From Stenotrophomonas sp. 610A2 (GTDB taxonomy: Bacteria; Pseudomonadota; Gammaproteobacteria; Xanthomonadales; Xanthomonadaceae), in assembly GCF_030549615.1 (NCBI RefSeq), contig NZ_CP130832.1, forward strand, positions 1,984,001-2,048,000: a stretch of DNA of 64,000 nt, written 5' to 3'. The position numbers were made by a program, and so were the translations under genes. Of the stretch, positions 36,689-45,143 are shown in pieces. Within the stretch, counting starts at the first letter, position 1; every line of letters begins with the position of its first letter. The notes below the pieces were generated by a model. That model did no database searches, was not told the origin of the DNA, and saw only the letters and a list, made by a program, of their open reading frames with translations.

Positions 36689-37909
36689 TCACCCAGCCAA
36701 CTTTCCATAGACACTGAAGCCGGTAAGCCACAGGCCCAGCATGCTGCCCAGGTTGGTCAGCATGAAAGTCAGCACGATGCGGGTAACACGATTCCGGTAC
36801 CAGCCTTTCAGGCTCTGCGCATCATCACGCAGTTGCAAGAAATCCTGATAGGTGGGCTTGCGCAGCCGCGTCTCCACCAACGCCGAAAACGCGCCGGTGG
36901 GAATGCTCAAGCGGAAGGGCTTGAACGGCGCAACCACGATCGCGGTCAGAATGCTCAACGGATGGCTGGCCGCAAGCAAGGCGCCCAAGCCAGCCAGACC
37001 GCCGGTAAACATCGCCCAGGTCAGCAGCATATCGGCACCCATGCCCATGCCGCCCTTCCAGAAGCCAAAGCCGATGCCACCGAGCACGATCGCCAGGATG
37101 CCCAGCGTGATCCACGGGATGTTGCGCTTCTTCGGCACGGACTCCAATTGCTCGCGCAGCGGGCCGGGTGCCTCGGTATCGGTTTCCAGGTAGCGGGCCA
37201 ACCCAGCAAGGTGACCCGCGCCAACAACCGCCAGCACATTGCGCTGCTCGCTGTTGTGCTCTTCGCGCAGGCGCGTGGCCATGTAGCGGTCACGCTCGCC
37301 GATGATGGCCTGGTACAACGCCGGGCTTTCATTGGCGAACTCGCCGAAACTCGACTCAAGCATGTCGCCCTGTTTGAGCTTCTCGATCTCGTCTTCGCCA
37401 ACGTCTTCCGAGGAGAACAGGCCAGCACCCAGTCCCATCACCAGCTTGATCTTGCCGAAGAAGCCAAGGCTCTGCGAGGCGCGGCGGAAGGTCAGGCCGA
37501 CATCGCGGTCGATCAGGTGCACCGGCAGGTCGCTGGCCTTGGCCAGCTCCACCGCGCGCTTCAATTCTGCGCCGGGTTCGATGCCGAGCTGCTCGGCAAG
37601 GCGGCGCTGGTAAGCCGCCAGGGCGAGGTTGGCGGCAAACAGTGCCACGCGTCCCTTGCGGATCACCTCAACCAGATCGAGCTGCGCCAAGGCGTTCGGA
37701 TTGGTCAATGCCTGCAGGCGCTGCGGATCAAGCTCGACCGCGACCGCGTCGTACTGGCCGCTGGCGATGGCTTGCTCAACCGCTTGTACGCTGGCTGCAG
37801 AGACGTGCGCGGTGCCCAGCAAGGTGTAACGCACGCCGTCGCGTTCAACCACGCGCACGGGCTGACCGGCGAGCACTTCGCCGCCGGTTTCAATAGAGGT
37901 GTCAGTCAT
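36689..37909 (-). CDS. TraB/PrgY-family membrane protein
   Basis: 406 residues. The N-terminal TraB domain starts RYTLLGTAHVSAASVQAVEQ (GTAH motif) with DAVAVELDPQR and later AVVGAGHLAGLARYLE (GxH motif), the putative metallo-site shared with the EreA/TIKI superfamily. The C-terminal third has four membrane helices (ITLGILAIVLGGIGFGFW..., LLTWAMFTGGLAGLGALLA...). Enterococcal TraB/PrgY lowers pheromone activity; a role here is unknown. Start MTDTSIE is weakly supported; MNEAM 12 bp upstream is possible. It lies 4 bp after the GNAT gene. Confidence 0.85.
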   Translation of the reverse strand: MTDTSIETGGEVLAGQPVRVVERDGVRYTLLGTAHVSAASVQAVEQAIASGQYDAVAVELDPQRLQALTNPNALAQLDLVEVIRKGRVALFAANLALAAYQRRLAEQLGIEPGAELKRAVELAKASDLPVHLIDRDVGLTFRRASQSLGFFGKIKLVMGLGAGLFSSEDVGEDEIEKLKQGDMLESSFGEFANESPALYQAIIGERDRYMATRLREEHNSEQRNVLAVVGAGHLAGLARYLETDTEAPGPLREQLESVPKKRNIPWITLGILAIVLGGIGFGFWKGGMGMGADMLLTWAMFTGGLAGLGALLAASHPLSILTAIVVAPFKPFRLSIPTGAFSALVETRLRKPTYQDFLQLRDDAQSLKGWYRNRVTRIVLTFMLTNLGSMLGLWLTGFSVYGKLAG

Positions 37910-37913
37910 TGCT

Positions 37914-38444
37914 TCATTCATTGGAGGGGGCGCTGTCGGCACCGTCGCCGAGTGCGCGTTGCATCTGTACCGTGTCCAGCCAGCGGCCATGTTTGCGACC
38001 GAGGCCGCGGAACACACCGACCAGCTCAAAGCCGAAACGTTCGTGCAGCTTGATCGATGCGGTATTGGTCGGCTCGCCGATCACCGCGATCATCTGCCGG
38101 AAGCCACGTGCGGTGCATTCATCGATCAAGGCCTGCATCAAGGCTTTGCCTACGCCTTTGCCCTGGAAGCGAGCATCGACGTAGACCGAGTTCTCCACGG
38201 TCCATTGATAGGCGATGCGGGCACGGTAGCTGTTGGCGTAGGCGTAACCGGCTACCTCGCCGTCGATCGTGGCGACGAGATAGGGGAAGCCGCGTGCGGT
38301 GATGTCCTGCATCCGCTGCGCCATTTCCGACGCGGCGGGAACTTCGTACTCGTAGGTGTTGACCAGCTCGCGCACCTCCACCGCGTAGATCGCGGTGATG
38401 GCCGGGATGTCAGCGGGTGTGGCGGTGCGCAGCTGCAGGGTCAT
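37914..38444 (-). CDS. GNAT acetyltransferase, phosphinothricin-acetyltransferase type
   Basis: 176 residues. Acetyl-CoA loop RFQGKGVGKALMQAL and N-terminal LRTATPADIPAITAIYAVEV follow the PAT/MnaT subfamily, which acetylates methionine sulfoximine-like amines. It lies 11 bp downstream of aguB and 4 bp upstream of the traB-like gene on the same strand. A polyamine-related substrate is possible from context but is only inference. Confidence 0.9.
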   Translation of the reverse strand: MTLQLRTATPADIPAITAIYAVEVRELVNTYEYEVPAASEMAQRMQDITARGFPYLVATIDGEVAGYAYANSYRARIAYQWTVENSVYVDARFQGKGVGKALMQALIDECTARGFRQMIAVIGEPTNTASIKLHERFGFELVGVFRGLGRKHGRWLDTVQMQRALGDGADSAPSNE

Positions 38445-38455
38445 GTCAGGTCCGG

Positions 38456-39343
38456 TCAGTCGATGTAGCGCTTGAGCAGGTCGCCGTAGGCATCAATGCG
38501 GCGGTCACGCAGGAACGGCCAGATGCGGCGCACGTGCTCGCTGCGCTGCAGGTCGACGTCGCAGACCAGCAGGGTTGCGTCGGTTCCGGCTTCGGCAATG
38601 AATTCGCCCTGCGGGCCCAGTACGTGGCTGTTGCCCCAGAAGTTGATGCCCGATGCGCCCAGCGGCGAGGCTTCGTGGCCGACGCGGTTGCAGCTCAGCA
38701 CCGGCACGCCGTTGGCGACGGCGTGGCCGCGGTGGCTCAGCACCCAGGCATCGCGCTGGCGGTTCTTCTCGTCCTGCATGTCGTCCGGGTCCCAGCCGAT
38801 CGCGGTCGGGTAGAGCAGCAGCTCGGCACCGGCCAAGGCCATCAGGCGGGCGGCTTCCGGATACCACTGGTCCCAGCAGACCAGTACACCGAGGCGGCCC
38901 ACCGAGGTGTCGATCGGCTTGAAGCCGATGTCGCCGGGGGTGAAGTAGAACTTTTCGTAGAAGCCCGGGTCGTCGGGAATGTGCATCTTGCGGTACTTGC
39001 CCAGCAAGGTGCCGTCCTTCTCGAAGACCACGGCGGTGTTGTGGTACAGGCCGGCGGCGCGGCGCTCGAACAGCGAGCCGACGATGACCACGCCATGTTT
39101 TTTGGCCAGTGCGCCGAGGTGCTCGGTGCTGGGGCCGGGGATCGGCTCGGCCAGATCGAATTCGTCCACCGACTCATGCTGGCAGAAGTACGCGCCGTTA
39201 TGCAGTTCCTGCAGCAGCACCAGTTTCGCGCCCTGCGCTGCAGCCTCGGCGACGCGTGCGTCGATCACGGCCAGGTTGGCGGCGGCATCACCGTGGTTTC
39301 GCTCCTGCACGAGGGCGACGGTAAGGGGGCTGCGCGAGTTCAT
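38456..39343 (-). CDS. aguB: N-carbamoylputrescine amidase AguB
   Basis: Hydrolyses N-carbamoylputrescine to putrescine, CO2 and ammonia. 295 residues, nitrilase fold with catalytic Glu46 (LLQELHNGAYF), Lys119 (KYRKMHIPD) and Cys156 (LVCWDQWYPEAAR). HNGAYFCQ and DPDDMQDEKNRQRD are typical of plant and bacterial AguB/CPA. Its partner aguA lies upstream on the same strand but is separated by a 500-bp repeat array, unusual for two consecutive enzymes of one pathway. Confidence 0.96.
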   Translation of the reverse strand: MNSRSPLTVALVQERNHGDAAANLAVIDARVAEAAAQGAKLVLLQELHNGAYFCQHESVDEFDLAEPIPGPSTEHLGALAKKHGVVIVGSLFERRAAGLYHNTAVVFEKDGTLLGKYRKMHIPDDPGFYEKFYFTPGDIGFKPIDTSVGRLGVLVCWDQWYPEAARLMALAGAELLLYPTAIGWDPDDMQDEKNRQRDAWVLSHRGHAVANGVPVLSCNRVGHEASPLGASGINFWGNSHVLGPQGEFIAEAGTDATLLVCDVDLQRSEHVRRIWPFLRDRRIDAYGDLLKRYID

Positions 39344-39454
39344 GCTGCGATCCTGCGGGGGAAAACGCGCATGTTAACGCGGATGTGGGTTGGCAATGCG
39401 GTCCGGGCTGAACGGAGGGGCTGTGGCGCGCATTCGGTTGCTTGCGCTTCTCAG
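39344..39454. other. Upstream spacer of aguB
   Basis: No gene is supported. This stretch would contain the aguB promoter if the gene is transcribed separately from aguA; no clear -35/-10 pair was found. Confidence 0.3.
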
Positions 39455-39834
39455 GTAGAGCCGAGCCATGCTCGGCTCCACGGCTTGAGCCCCTCTCCCG
39501 TGTACGGGAGAGGGGTTGGGGTGAGGGCGCTTTTCACTCGTAAAGCCCCTGCCGAGCATGGCTCGGCACTACGCTCTCAGCCCCTCTCCCGTTTGGGGGG
39601 TGAGAAGGGCTGCTTGCGAACCAAGGGTTCGCAGCCATTCGAACGACCTTGCGCCAGCGCAAGGGCCGGGGCGCGGAGCGGGGGGTGGGGTGAGGGCGGC
39701 CTTTCGCTCGTAAAGCCTCTGCCGAGCATGGCTCGGCACTACGCTCTGAGCCCCTCTCCCGTGCATGGGAGAGGGGTTGGGGTGAGGGCGGCTGTTCGTT
39801 GGTAACGCCCCTGCCGAGCATGGCTCGGCACTAC
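39455..39834. repeat. SMAG/REP array between aguA and aguB
   Basis: Four GTAG-headed palindromes (GTAG...GCCGAGCCATGCTCGGC; at 39455, and inverted at 39551, 39721 and 39813) alternate with the CCCCTCTCCCG module (39490, 39581, 39751). A 21-bp GTAAAGCC-containing linker is repeated at 39541 and 39711. A hairpin-rich insert (39606-39690) splits the second unit. The GTAG tetranucleotide with the CGAGCATG-type stem matches SMAG elements of S. maltophilia, a REP family mobilised by RAYT transposases. No gene is supported inside. Confidence 0.88.
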
Positions 39835-39845
39835 GGTTGCTGCGC

Positions 39846-40883
39846 TTAGTTTTTCAGCAGGCCGGCTGGCAGCTGCATGGTGATGCAGTGCAGGCTGCCG
39901 TTCTGCCAGATCAGCGAGCGGCAGGGGACCTGCACGATCTCGCGGTCCGGGAAGGCCTGCGCAAGGACGTCGCGCGCAGCGTCATCGGCGGCGTCACCAT
40001 AGGCGGGCATCAATACCGCGCCATTGATGATCAGGAAGTTGGCATACGAGGCTGCCAGGCGGCGGCCTTCGTCGAGCACCGGTTCGGCCCAGGGCAGCGG
40101 GAACAGGCGGTAGGGCTTGCCCTCGCTGGTGCGCAGGGCGGCCAGTTCGGCGCCCATCGCCTGCAGCTCGGCGTAATGCGAGTCCTGCGGGTCATCGCAG
40201 TTCTGGTAGACGATGCTGTCGACCGAGGCGAAGCGGGCCAGGGTATCGATATGTGCGTCGGTGTCGTCGCCTTCCAGATAGCCGTGATCCAGCCACAGCA
40301 CGCGGTCCTGCTGCATCCAGCTGGCCATGTCGGCGCTGAGCGAGTCGCGCTCGCGCTCCGGGTGGCGTTCGTGCAGGCACTTCCAGGTGGTCAGCAAGGT
40401 GCCGGCGCCGTCGGTGTCGATGGCGCCGCCTTCCAGTGCGAACGGAATGCTGCGGACTTGCGCGTTGTTGAACACCTGCGCCTGGTCGAGCACGCCGACC
40501 AACTGGTCATCGAGGCTGGCTTCGAACTTGCCGCCCCAGCCGGTGAAACGGAAATCCAGCAGCTGGAAACTGCCGTCGCCGCGCTTTAGCGTGATCGGGC
40601 CGGAGTCGCGCAGCCAGGTGTCGTCATAGGCGGCGCTGACGAAGGTCACGCGCTCCATGTCCACGCGGTTCGAGCGCAGGCGCATCTCGGCGTAGGTCTC
40701 GATATCGTCATCGGCCACGCAGATCAACACCGGCTGGTAGCGGGTGATGGCGCTGACCAGCGCGATGTAGGTTTCCTCGACCTCGGCCAGGCGGTCTGCC
40801 CAGTCGGTGTCGGCGTTCGGCCAGGCGATCAATACGCCGGACTGGGTTTCCCATTCGGCTGGAAAGCGGAGCGTGTCGTTCAT
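39846..40883 (-). CDS. aguA: Agmatine deiminase AguA
   Basis: Converts agmatine to N-carbamoylputrescine. 345 residues, guanidino-modifying fold. WLRDSGPI, ALEGGAIDTDG, the catalytic His in WLDHGYLEGDDTDAHID and the nucleophile Cys333 in NGSLHCITMQLP are all present. Start MNDTLRFPAEWE is conserved. With aguB it forms the arginine-agmatine-putrescine route; arginine decarboxylase is not in the window. Confidence 0.97.
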   Translation of the reverse strand: MNDTLRFPAEWETQSGVLIAWPNADTDWADRLAEVEETYIALVSAITRYQPVLICVADDDIETYAEMRLRSNRVDMERVTFVSAAYDDTWLRDSGPITLKRGDGSFQLLDFRFTGWGGKFEASLDDQLVGVLDQAQVFNNAQVRSIPFALEGGAIDTDGAGTLLTTWKCLHERHPERERDSLSADMASWMQQDRVLWLDHGYLEGDDTDAHIDTLARFASVDSIVYQNCDDPQDSHYAELQAMGAELAALRTSEGKPYRLFPLPWAEPVLDEGRRLAASYANFLIINGAVLMPAYGDAADDAARDVLAQAFPDREIVQVPCRSLIWQNGSLHCITMQLPAGLLKN

Positions 40884-40954
40884 TCTTCTCGGATGCAGTC
40901 GGCCCGGAGTGGGCGTTGGGGCAGCCGGCCGGATGGCCTGCTGCCGGGAAAGAT

Positions 40955-41284
40955 TCAGCGGATCGGCGGCTTGGGCCCGACTTCGTCCGGGCTGGCCTGA
41001 CGGGCCACCACGTCAATCACGCGTTGCTTTTCGAAGTACACGGTAAACGCCGGGTAAACCCAGCGATTGATGGTCGGCCATTGGCGCTTCTGGCCACCGC
41101 GCGGATCAAGGCGTTCGCTCGGTGCGCCAAAGCGGGCTTCCACCTCGGCCATGCTCTGGCCTCGGGCCGGAATGGCCTGGGCCGGTTTTTCCTGTGCGCG
41201 CTCGATCAACAAGGTGTCGGCGTATGCAGCTGGTGCGGTGGCCAAAACAGCGATCAGGCCCAGAATTTTCAGTGTTTGCTTCAT
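40955..41284 (-). CDS. Small exported protein of unknown function
   Basis: 109 residues with a cleavable signal (LKILGLIAVLATAPAAYA-DT). The mature part GQSMAEVEARFGAPSER...YPAFTVYFEKQRVIDVV has the spacing of the SmpA/BamE-like fold (short helix with GxP turn, then hairpin strands), but it lacks a lipobox. GGGGAG lies eight bases before the ATG; a GTG two codons upstream sits on that site. It lies 71 bp upstream of aguA on the same strand. Confidence 0.8.
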   Translation of the reverse strand: MKQTLKILGLIAVLATAPAAYADTLLIERAQEKPAQAIPARGQSMAEVEARFGAPSERLDPRGGQKRQWPTINRWVYPAFTVYFEKQRVIDVVARQASPDEVGPKPPIR

Positions 41285-41407
41285 GGTCACATCTCCCCAG
41301 AGGACAGGCTGCGATTACAGCAAAAAACGGCGGAAAAAGTACGGTTTCTTGTCGCTTTTAGTGCGGGTGCCCAGCGTAGCGCGAACGCCGTGCTTACGCA
41401 GTTACGC

Positions 41408-41433
41408 AAAAAGCCGCCCAAGGGCGGCTTTTT
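41408..41433 (-). terminator. Terminator of rpmJ
   Basis: AAAAAGCCGCCC-AA-GGGCGGCTTTTTG, symmetric, about 50 bp after the rpmJ stop codon on the minus strand. Confidence 0.9.
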
Positions 41434-41481
41434 GACGTTGCCCGATCCTCGCGGATCAGGCACTGGCTTGCGCCAGTTGGC

Positions 41482-41607
41482 TCAGCGCTGGCGAGCCTTG
41501 AAGCGCGGGTTCGACTTGCAGATCACGAAGATCTTGCCGCGACGGCGCACAACCTTGCAATCACGGTGACGGGCCTTCGCCGACTTCAGGGAGGACAGAA
41601 CTTTCAT
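41482..41607 (-). CDS. rpmJ: 50S ribosomal protein L36, zinc-free (YkgO) type
   Basis: 41 residues starting [17 protein letters not shown] and ending [10 protein letters not shown]. It matches E. coli YkgO in length and end rather than the zinc-binding L36. Only two Cys (17 and 30) remain of the four ligands; the first Cys and the His are absent, so no zinc ribbon can form. In many bacteria the zinc-free form replaces the zinc form under zinc limitation. I see no convincing Zur palindrome upstream. GAGG lies before the ATG. Confidence 0.95.
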   Translation of the reverse strand: MKVLSSLKSAKARHRDCKVVRRRGKIFVICKSNPRFKARQR

Positions 41608-41796
41608 GGCATACCTCGGCGGATAACTGTAGGAATATCAGGAGCGCGGCCGCGGATATGCAGGATAACGCTCGTTCAAGCCCGCCATTCTACCGGGTAT
41701 TTCTATGCCAGTTCAAGTGCTTGCGTACAAACACGTGCGGGAAGGGCGGCGCGGGGCGCTAGAATAGCCTGATTCTCGCTCCAGACAGGCATCCAG

Positions 41797-42471
41797 ATGA
41801 GTCAATTGCCCCCCATTCTCACCATTGATGGCCCGTCCGGGGCCGGCAAAGGTACCGTCAGTCGCATCGTGGCGCGCCAGTTGGGCTGGCACTACCTGGA
41901 TTCGGGTGCGCTGTACCGTGCGGTGGGTGTGGCTGCCAGTTGGGCCGACATTGATACCTCTGATGCGTCGGCGCTGGTCCGCTGCACCTTCGATACCAAG
42001 GTGCAGTTCGTGGAGCAGGGTGAAAGCCTGCGGGTGCTGGTCAATGGCACCGATGCTACCGATGAGCTGCGGCTGGAAACCACGGGTGCACTGGCTTCGG
42101 CCATTGCCGCCATCCCGGAGGTTCGGGCAGCGTTGAAGGAGCGCCAGCGCGCATTCAGGGTTCTGCCCGGGCTGGTGGCCGACGGCCGCGATATGGGTAC
42201 CGTCATCTTTCCGGACGCCCCATTCAAGGTCTTCCTGACTGCGAGCGCCGAGGAGCGCGCCCAGAGACGGCATAAACAGTTGAAAGAAAAAGGGGTTTCG
42301 GTTAACTTTGAAGACCTCCTGCGTGAGATCATGGCCCGCGACGCCCGTGATGCACAGCGCGCAGTGGCGCCCCTGAGGCCGGCCGACGACGCCATCCTCA
42401 TCGACACCAGCGGTATTGGCATCGACGACGTCGTTGCCAAGGTGCTGGGTCTGGTTTCCAAGGAAGCCTGA
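41797..42471 (+). CDS. cmk: Cytidylate kinase
   Basis: Phosphorylates CMP and dCMP. 224 residues. P-loop [19 protein letters not shown], the CMP-binding insert DATDELRLE, and [12 protein letters not shown] plus the [13 protein letters not shown] are present. TAGAAT at 41760 could be its -10. It is followed by rpsA, the conserved cmk-rpsA-ihfB order. Confidence 0.97.
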   Translation: MSQLPPILTIDGPSGAGKGTVSRIVARQLGWHYLDSGALYRAVGVAASWADIDTSDASALVRCTFDTKVQFVEQGESLRVLVNGTDATDELRLETTGALASAIAAIPEVRAALKERQRAFRVLPGLVADGRDMGTVIFPDAPFKVFLTASAEERAQRRHKQLKEKGVSVNFEDLLREIMARDARDAQRAVAPLRPADDAILIDTSGIGIDDVVAKVLGLVSKEA

Positions 42472-42663
42472 TCCTCGCAGCGTTGAGTGCGGTCAGTTCA
42501 TCGATCGCAGTCGCACAGAGATGTTGCAACAACCCGCTGCGCAATGGTGCGTGGTGGGCTTTTTCATTCACATGCGGCCGCTGTCATGGGGTCGTCCAAC
42601 AGGCTGGACAGTACGGGTTTTCGCAACAGATCCGCTGTCCATATGTTCAACTGAGTAAATCTA
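42472..42663 (+). promoter_or_regulatory. rpsA leader region
   Basis: No gene. Contains an imperfect GC hairpin followed by CTTTTTC (about 42532-42565), possibly an attenuator after cmk, then a GTCC/GGAC hairpin (42593-42610) and an A/U-rich start region without a strong Shine-Dalgarno. A folded leader with a weak Shine-Dalgarno is how E. coli S1 represses its own synthesis; the same is inferred here. Confidence 0.45.
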
Positions 42664-44349
42664 ATGACCGAATCATTTGCAGAACTGTTTGAAGCCAGTC
42701 AGGCCAACCTGGCCAAGCTGAAGCCCGGTGCCATCGTTATCGGTACCGTCGTTGATGTCCGCGGCGACGTGGTGATCATCAATGCCGGCCTGAAGTCCGA
42801 AGGCATCGTGCCGATCGAACAGTTCCGTAACGACGCTGGTGAGATCGACGTGGGCGTGGGCGACCAGGTGAAGGTTGCCCTCGACTCGATCGAGAACGGC
42901 TTCGGCGAAACCGTCCTGTCGCGCGAGAAGGCAAAGCGCGCCATGGTGTGGGACGAGCTGGAAGAAGCGTTGGAAAAGAACGAAACCATCACCGGCCGCA
43001 TCAGCGGCAAGGTCAAGGGTGGTTTCACCGTGGACATCAAGGATGTCCGCGCATTCCTGCCCGGTTCGCTGGTCGATGTGCGCCCCGTGCGCGACCCGGC
43101 CTACCTGGAAGGCAAGGAGCTGGAATTCAAGCTCATCAAGCTGGACCGCAAGCGTAACAACGTGGTCGTGTCGCGTCGTGCAGTTGTCGAGAGCGAGCAC
43201 TCGGAAGAGCGCGAGCAGCTGATGGACAAGCTGCAGGAAGGCGCAATCCTGAAGGGTGTCGTCAAGAACCTGACCGATTACGGCGCATTCGTGGACCTGG
43301 GCGGTATCGACGGCCTGCTGCACATCACCGACATGGCATGGAAGCGCGTGCGCCATCCGTCCGAAGTCGTGAACGTCGGCGACGAGCTGGACGTGCGCGT
43401 GCTGAAGTTCGACCGCGAGCGCAACCGCGTTTCGCTGGGCCTGAAGCAGCTGGGCGAAGATCCGTGGGACAACATCGCACGTCGTTACCCGGCCAACAGC
43501 CGCGTGTTCGGCAAGGTCTCCAACGTGACCGATTACGGCGCGTTCGTTGAGATCGAGCCGGGCGTTGAAGGCCTGGTGCACGTCTCCGAGATGGATTGGA
43601 CCAACAAGAACGTCAACCCGTCCAAGGTTGTCCAGGTTGGTGATGAAGTCGAAGTGATGGTGCTGGACGTTGATGAAGAGCGTCGTCGTATCTCGCTGGG
43701 CATGAAGCAGGTTGCTGCCAACCCGTGGGAAACCTTCGCTGCCATCTTCAAGAAGGGCGACAAGGTTTCCGGCCAGATCAAGTCGATCACCGACTTCGGT
43801 ATCTTCATCGGTCTGGACGGCGGCATCGACGGTCTGGTTCACCTGTCGGACATCAGCTGGAACACCACCGGCGAAGACGTGGTTCGCAACTTCAAGAAGG
43901 GCGACACCCTGGACGCAGTGGTCTTGGCCGTCGATCCGGAGCGCGAGCGCATCTCGCTGGGCGTCAAGCAGCTTGAGCAGGACCCGTTCGGCCAGTACAT
44001 GGCTGCCAACCCGAAGGGTTCGAAGGTCGAAGGCGTTGTCAAGGAAGTTGATGCCAAGGGCGCAACCATCGAGCTGGCTGACGGCATCGAAGGCTACGTT
44101 TCGGCACGTGACGTCGCCAACGAGCGCGTCGACGACGCGACCCAGTTCCTGAAGGTCGGCGACAAGGTCGAAGCCAAGTTCGTGGGCATGGACCGCAAGG
44201 GCCGTACCCTGCAGCTGTCGATCAAGGCCAAGGACGATGCCGAAATGCGCGAAGTGCTGGAGGAATACCAGTCCTCTTCGGCATCCAGCGGCACCACCCA
44301 GCTGGGCGCACTGCTGCGTGCACAGCTGAACGGCAACAAGTCCGAGTAA
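42664..44349 (+). CDS. rpsA: 30S ribosomal protein S1
   Basis: 561 residues with six S1 repeats (for example [101 protein letters not shown]). The first two bind the ribosome and the others mRNA. Codon use is strongly biased toward common codons, as expected for a highly expressed gene. It is followed by a hairpin and ihfB. Confidence 0.98.
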   Translation: MTESFAELFEASQANLAKLKPGAIVIGTVVDVRGDVVIINAGLKSEGIVPIEQFRNDAGEIDVGVGDQVKVALDSIENGFGETVLSREKAKRAMVWDELEEALEKNETITGRISGKVKGGFTVDIKDVRAFLPGSLVDVRPVRDPAYLEGKELEFKLIKLDRKRNNVVVSRRAVVESEHSEEREQLMDKLQEGAILKGVVKNLTDYGAFVDLGGIDGLLHITDMAWKRVRHPSEVVNVGDELDVRVLKFDRERNRVSLGLKQLGEDPWDNIARRYPANSRVFGKVSNVTDYGAFVEIEPGVEGLVHVSEMDWTNKNVNPSKVVQVGDEVEVMVLDVDEERRRISLGMKQVAANPWETFAAIFKKGDKVSGQIKSITDFGIFIGLDGGIDGLVHLSDISWNTTGEDVVRNFKKGDTLDAVVLAVDPERERISLGVKQLEQDPFGQYMAANPKGSKVEGVVKEVDAKGATIELADGIEGYVSARDVANERVDDATQFLKVGDKVEAKFVGMDRKGRTLQLSIKAKDDAEMREVLEEYQSSSASSGTTQLGALLRAQLNGNKSE

Positions 44350-44378
44350 TCGGCTTCCTGTTGTAGATTTGACCTGGC

Positions 44379-44400
44379 GGCCCGGACATCAGTCCGGGCC
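44379..44400 (+). terminator. Hairpin between rpsA and ihfB
   Basis: A perfect 9-bp stem GGCCCGGAC/GTCCGGGCC with ATCA loop followed by GTTTC. It is a weak terminator that would reduce, not block, read-through into ihfB. Confidence 0.6.
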
Positions 44401-44436
44401 GTTTCAGGGTAAGACCCTGCCATTGACGAGTACGCA

Positions 44437-44742
44437 ATGACCAAATCCGAATTGATCGAAATCCTCGCGCGCCACCAGGCGCACCTGAAGGCTGATGATG
44501 TCGATCTGGCGGTGAAGTCGTTGCTGGAAATGATGGGTGGGGCGCTGTCCTCCGGCGACCGCATCGAGATCCGCGGTTTCGGTAGTTTTTCCCTGCATTA
44601 CCGCCCGCCGCGCCTGGGCCGCAATCCGAAGACCGGCGAGTCGGTCGCGCTGCCGGGTAAGCATGTGCCGCATTTCAAGCCGGGCAAGGAGCTGCGCGAG
44701 CGCGTCAGTTCTGTGGTCCCGCTGGAAAGTGATCCGGCCTGA
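44437..44742 (+). CDS. ihfB: Integration host factor subunit beta
   Basis: 101 residues. [11 protein letters not shown] start and the HU/IHF DNA-binding arm [22 protein letters not shown] with the intercalating Pro in NPKTG. The RNA/DNA-bending partner ihfA is not in the window. Positioned after rpsA as in most gammaproteobacteria. Confidence 0.97.
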   Translation: MTKSELIEILARHQAHLKADDVDLAVKSLLEMMGGALSSGDRIEIRGFGSFSLHYRPPRLGRNPKTGESVALPGKHVPHFKPGKELRERVSSVVPLESDPA

Positions 44743-44840
44743 TTGAAGTATTGCCTGACTATTCCGCAGCAGATTGAATGCTGCGAATTCATGCGCTGAA
44801 CGGTAAGCTACGGGCTCTTGTTACAGGAGTTGGCCGGCGC

Positions 44841-45137
44841 ATGAAGATCGTTCGATTAGTAATCCTGCTGGCGGTGTTGATAGGTGGGCTGGTGATCGGC
44901 TCGCTCAACTCCCAGCCAATTGATATCAGCCTTGCATTCTGGGTGCTCAAGACCACCTCCGGCATTGCGATCATCGCATCGCTGCTGCTGGGTGCCTTGG
45001 TGGGCGGCGGCCTGGTGATGGCTGCGCTGGTCATCCCGATGTACGCCAAGCTGCGTCGCGCCAACAAAGCGGCGGCTGCAACGGCTGAGCCGGTCGCGCC
45101 GGTCGCGCCGACGCCATCCCCCTTTGACGGACGCTGA
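44841..45137 (+). CDS. lapA: LapA-family (DUF1049) inner-membrane protein
   Basis: 98 residues, two membrane helices (LVILLAVLIGGLVIGSL and IAIIASLLLGALVGGGLVMAALVI) with the DUF1049 spacing NSQPIDISLAFW. The tail is Ala/Pro-rich. LapA works with LapB in tuning LpxC turnover and LPS assembly in E. coli. AGGAG lies 11 bases before the ATG, and an upstream in-frame ATG at 44778 lacks one. It is 6 bp from lapB. Confidence 0.9.
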   Translation: MKIVRLVILLAVLIGGLVIGSLNSQPIDISLAFWVLKTTSGIAIIASLLLGALVGGGLVMAALVIPMYAKLRRANKAAAATAEPVAPVAPTPSPFDGR

Positions 45138-45143
45138 GCAACG

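Noticed and set aside
39344..39845. A CRISPR array between aguB and aguA
   Set aside because: Repeat units are palindromic, of mixed types and in both orientations; there are no regular unique spacers and no cas genes.
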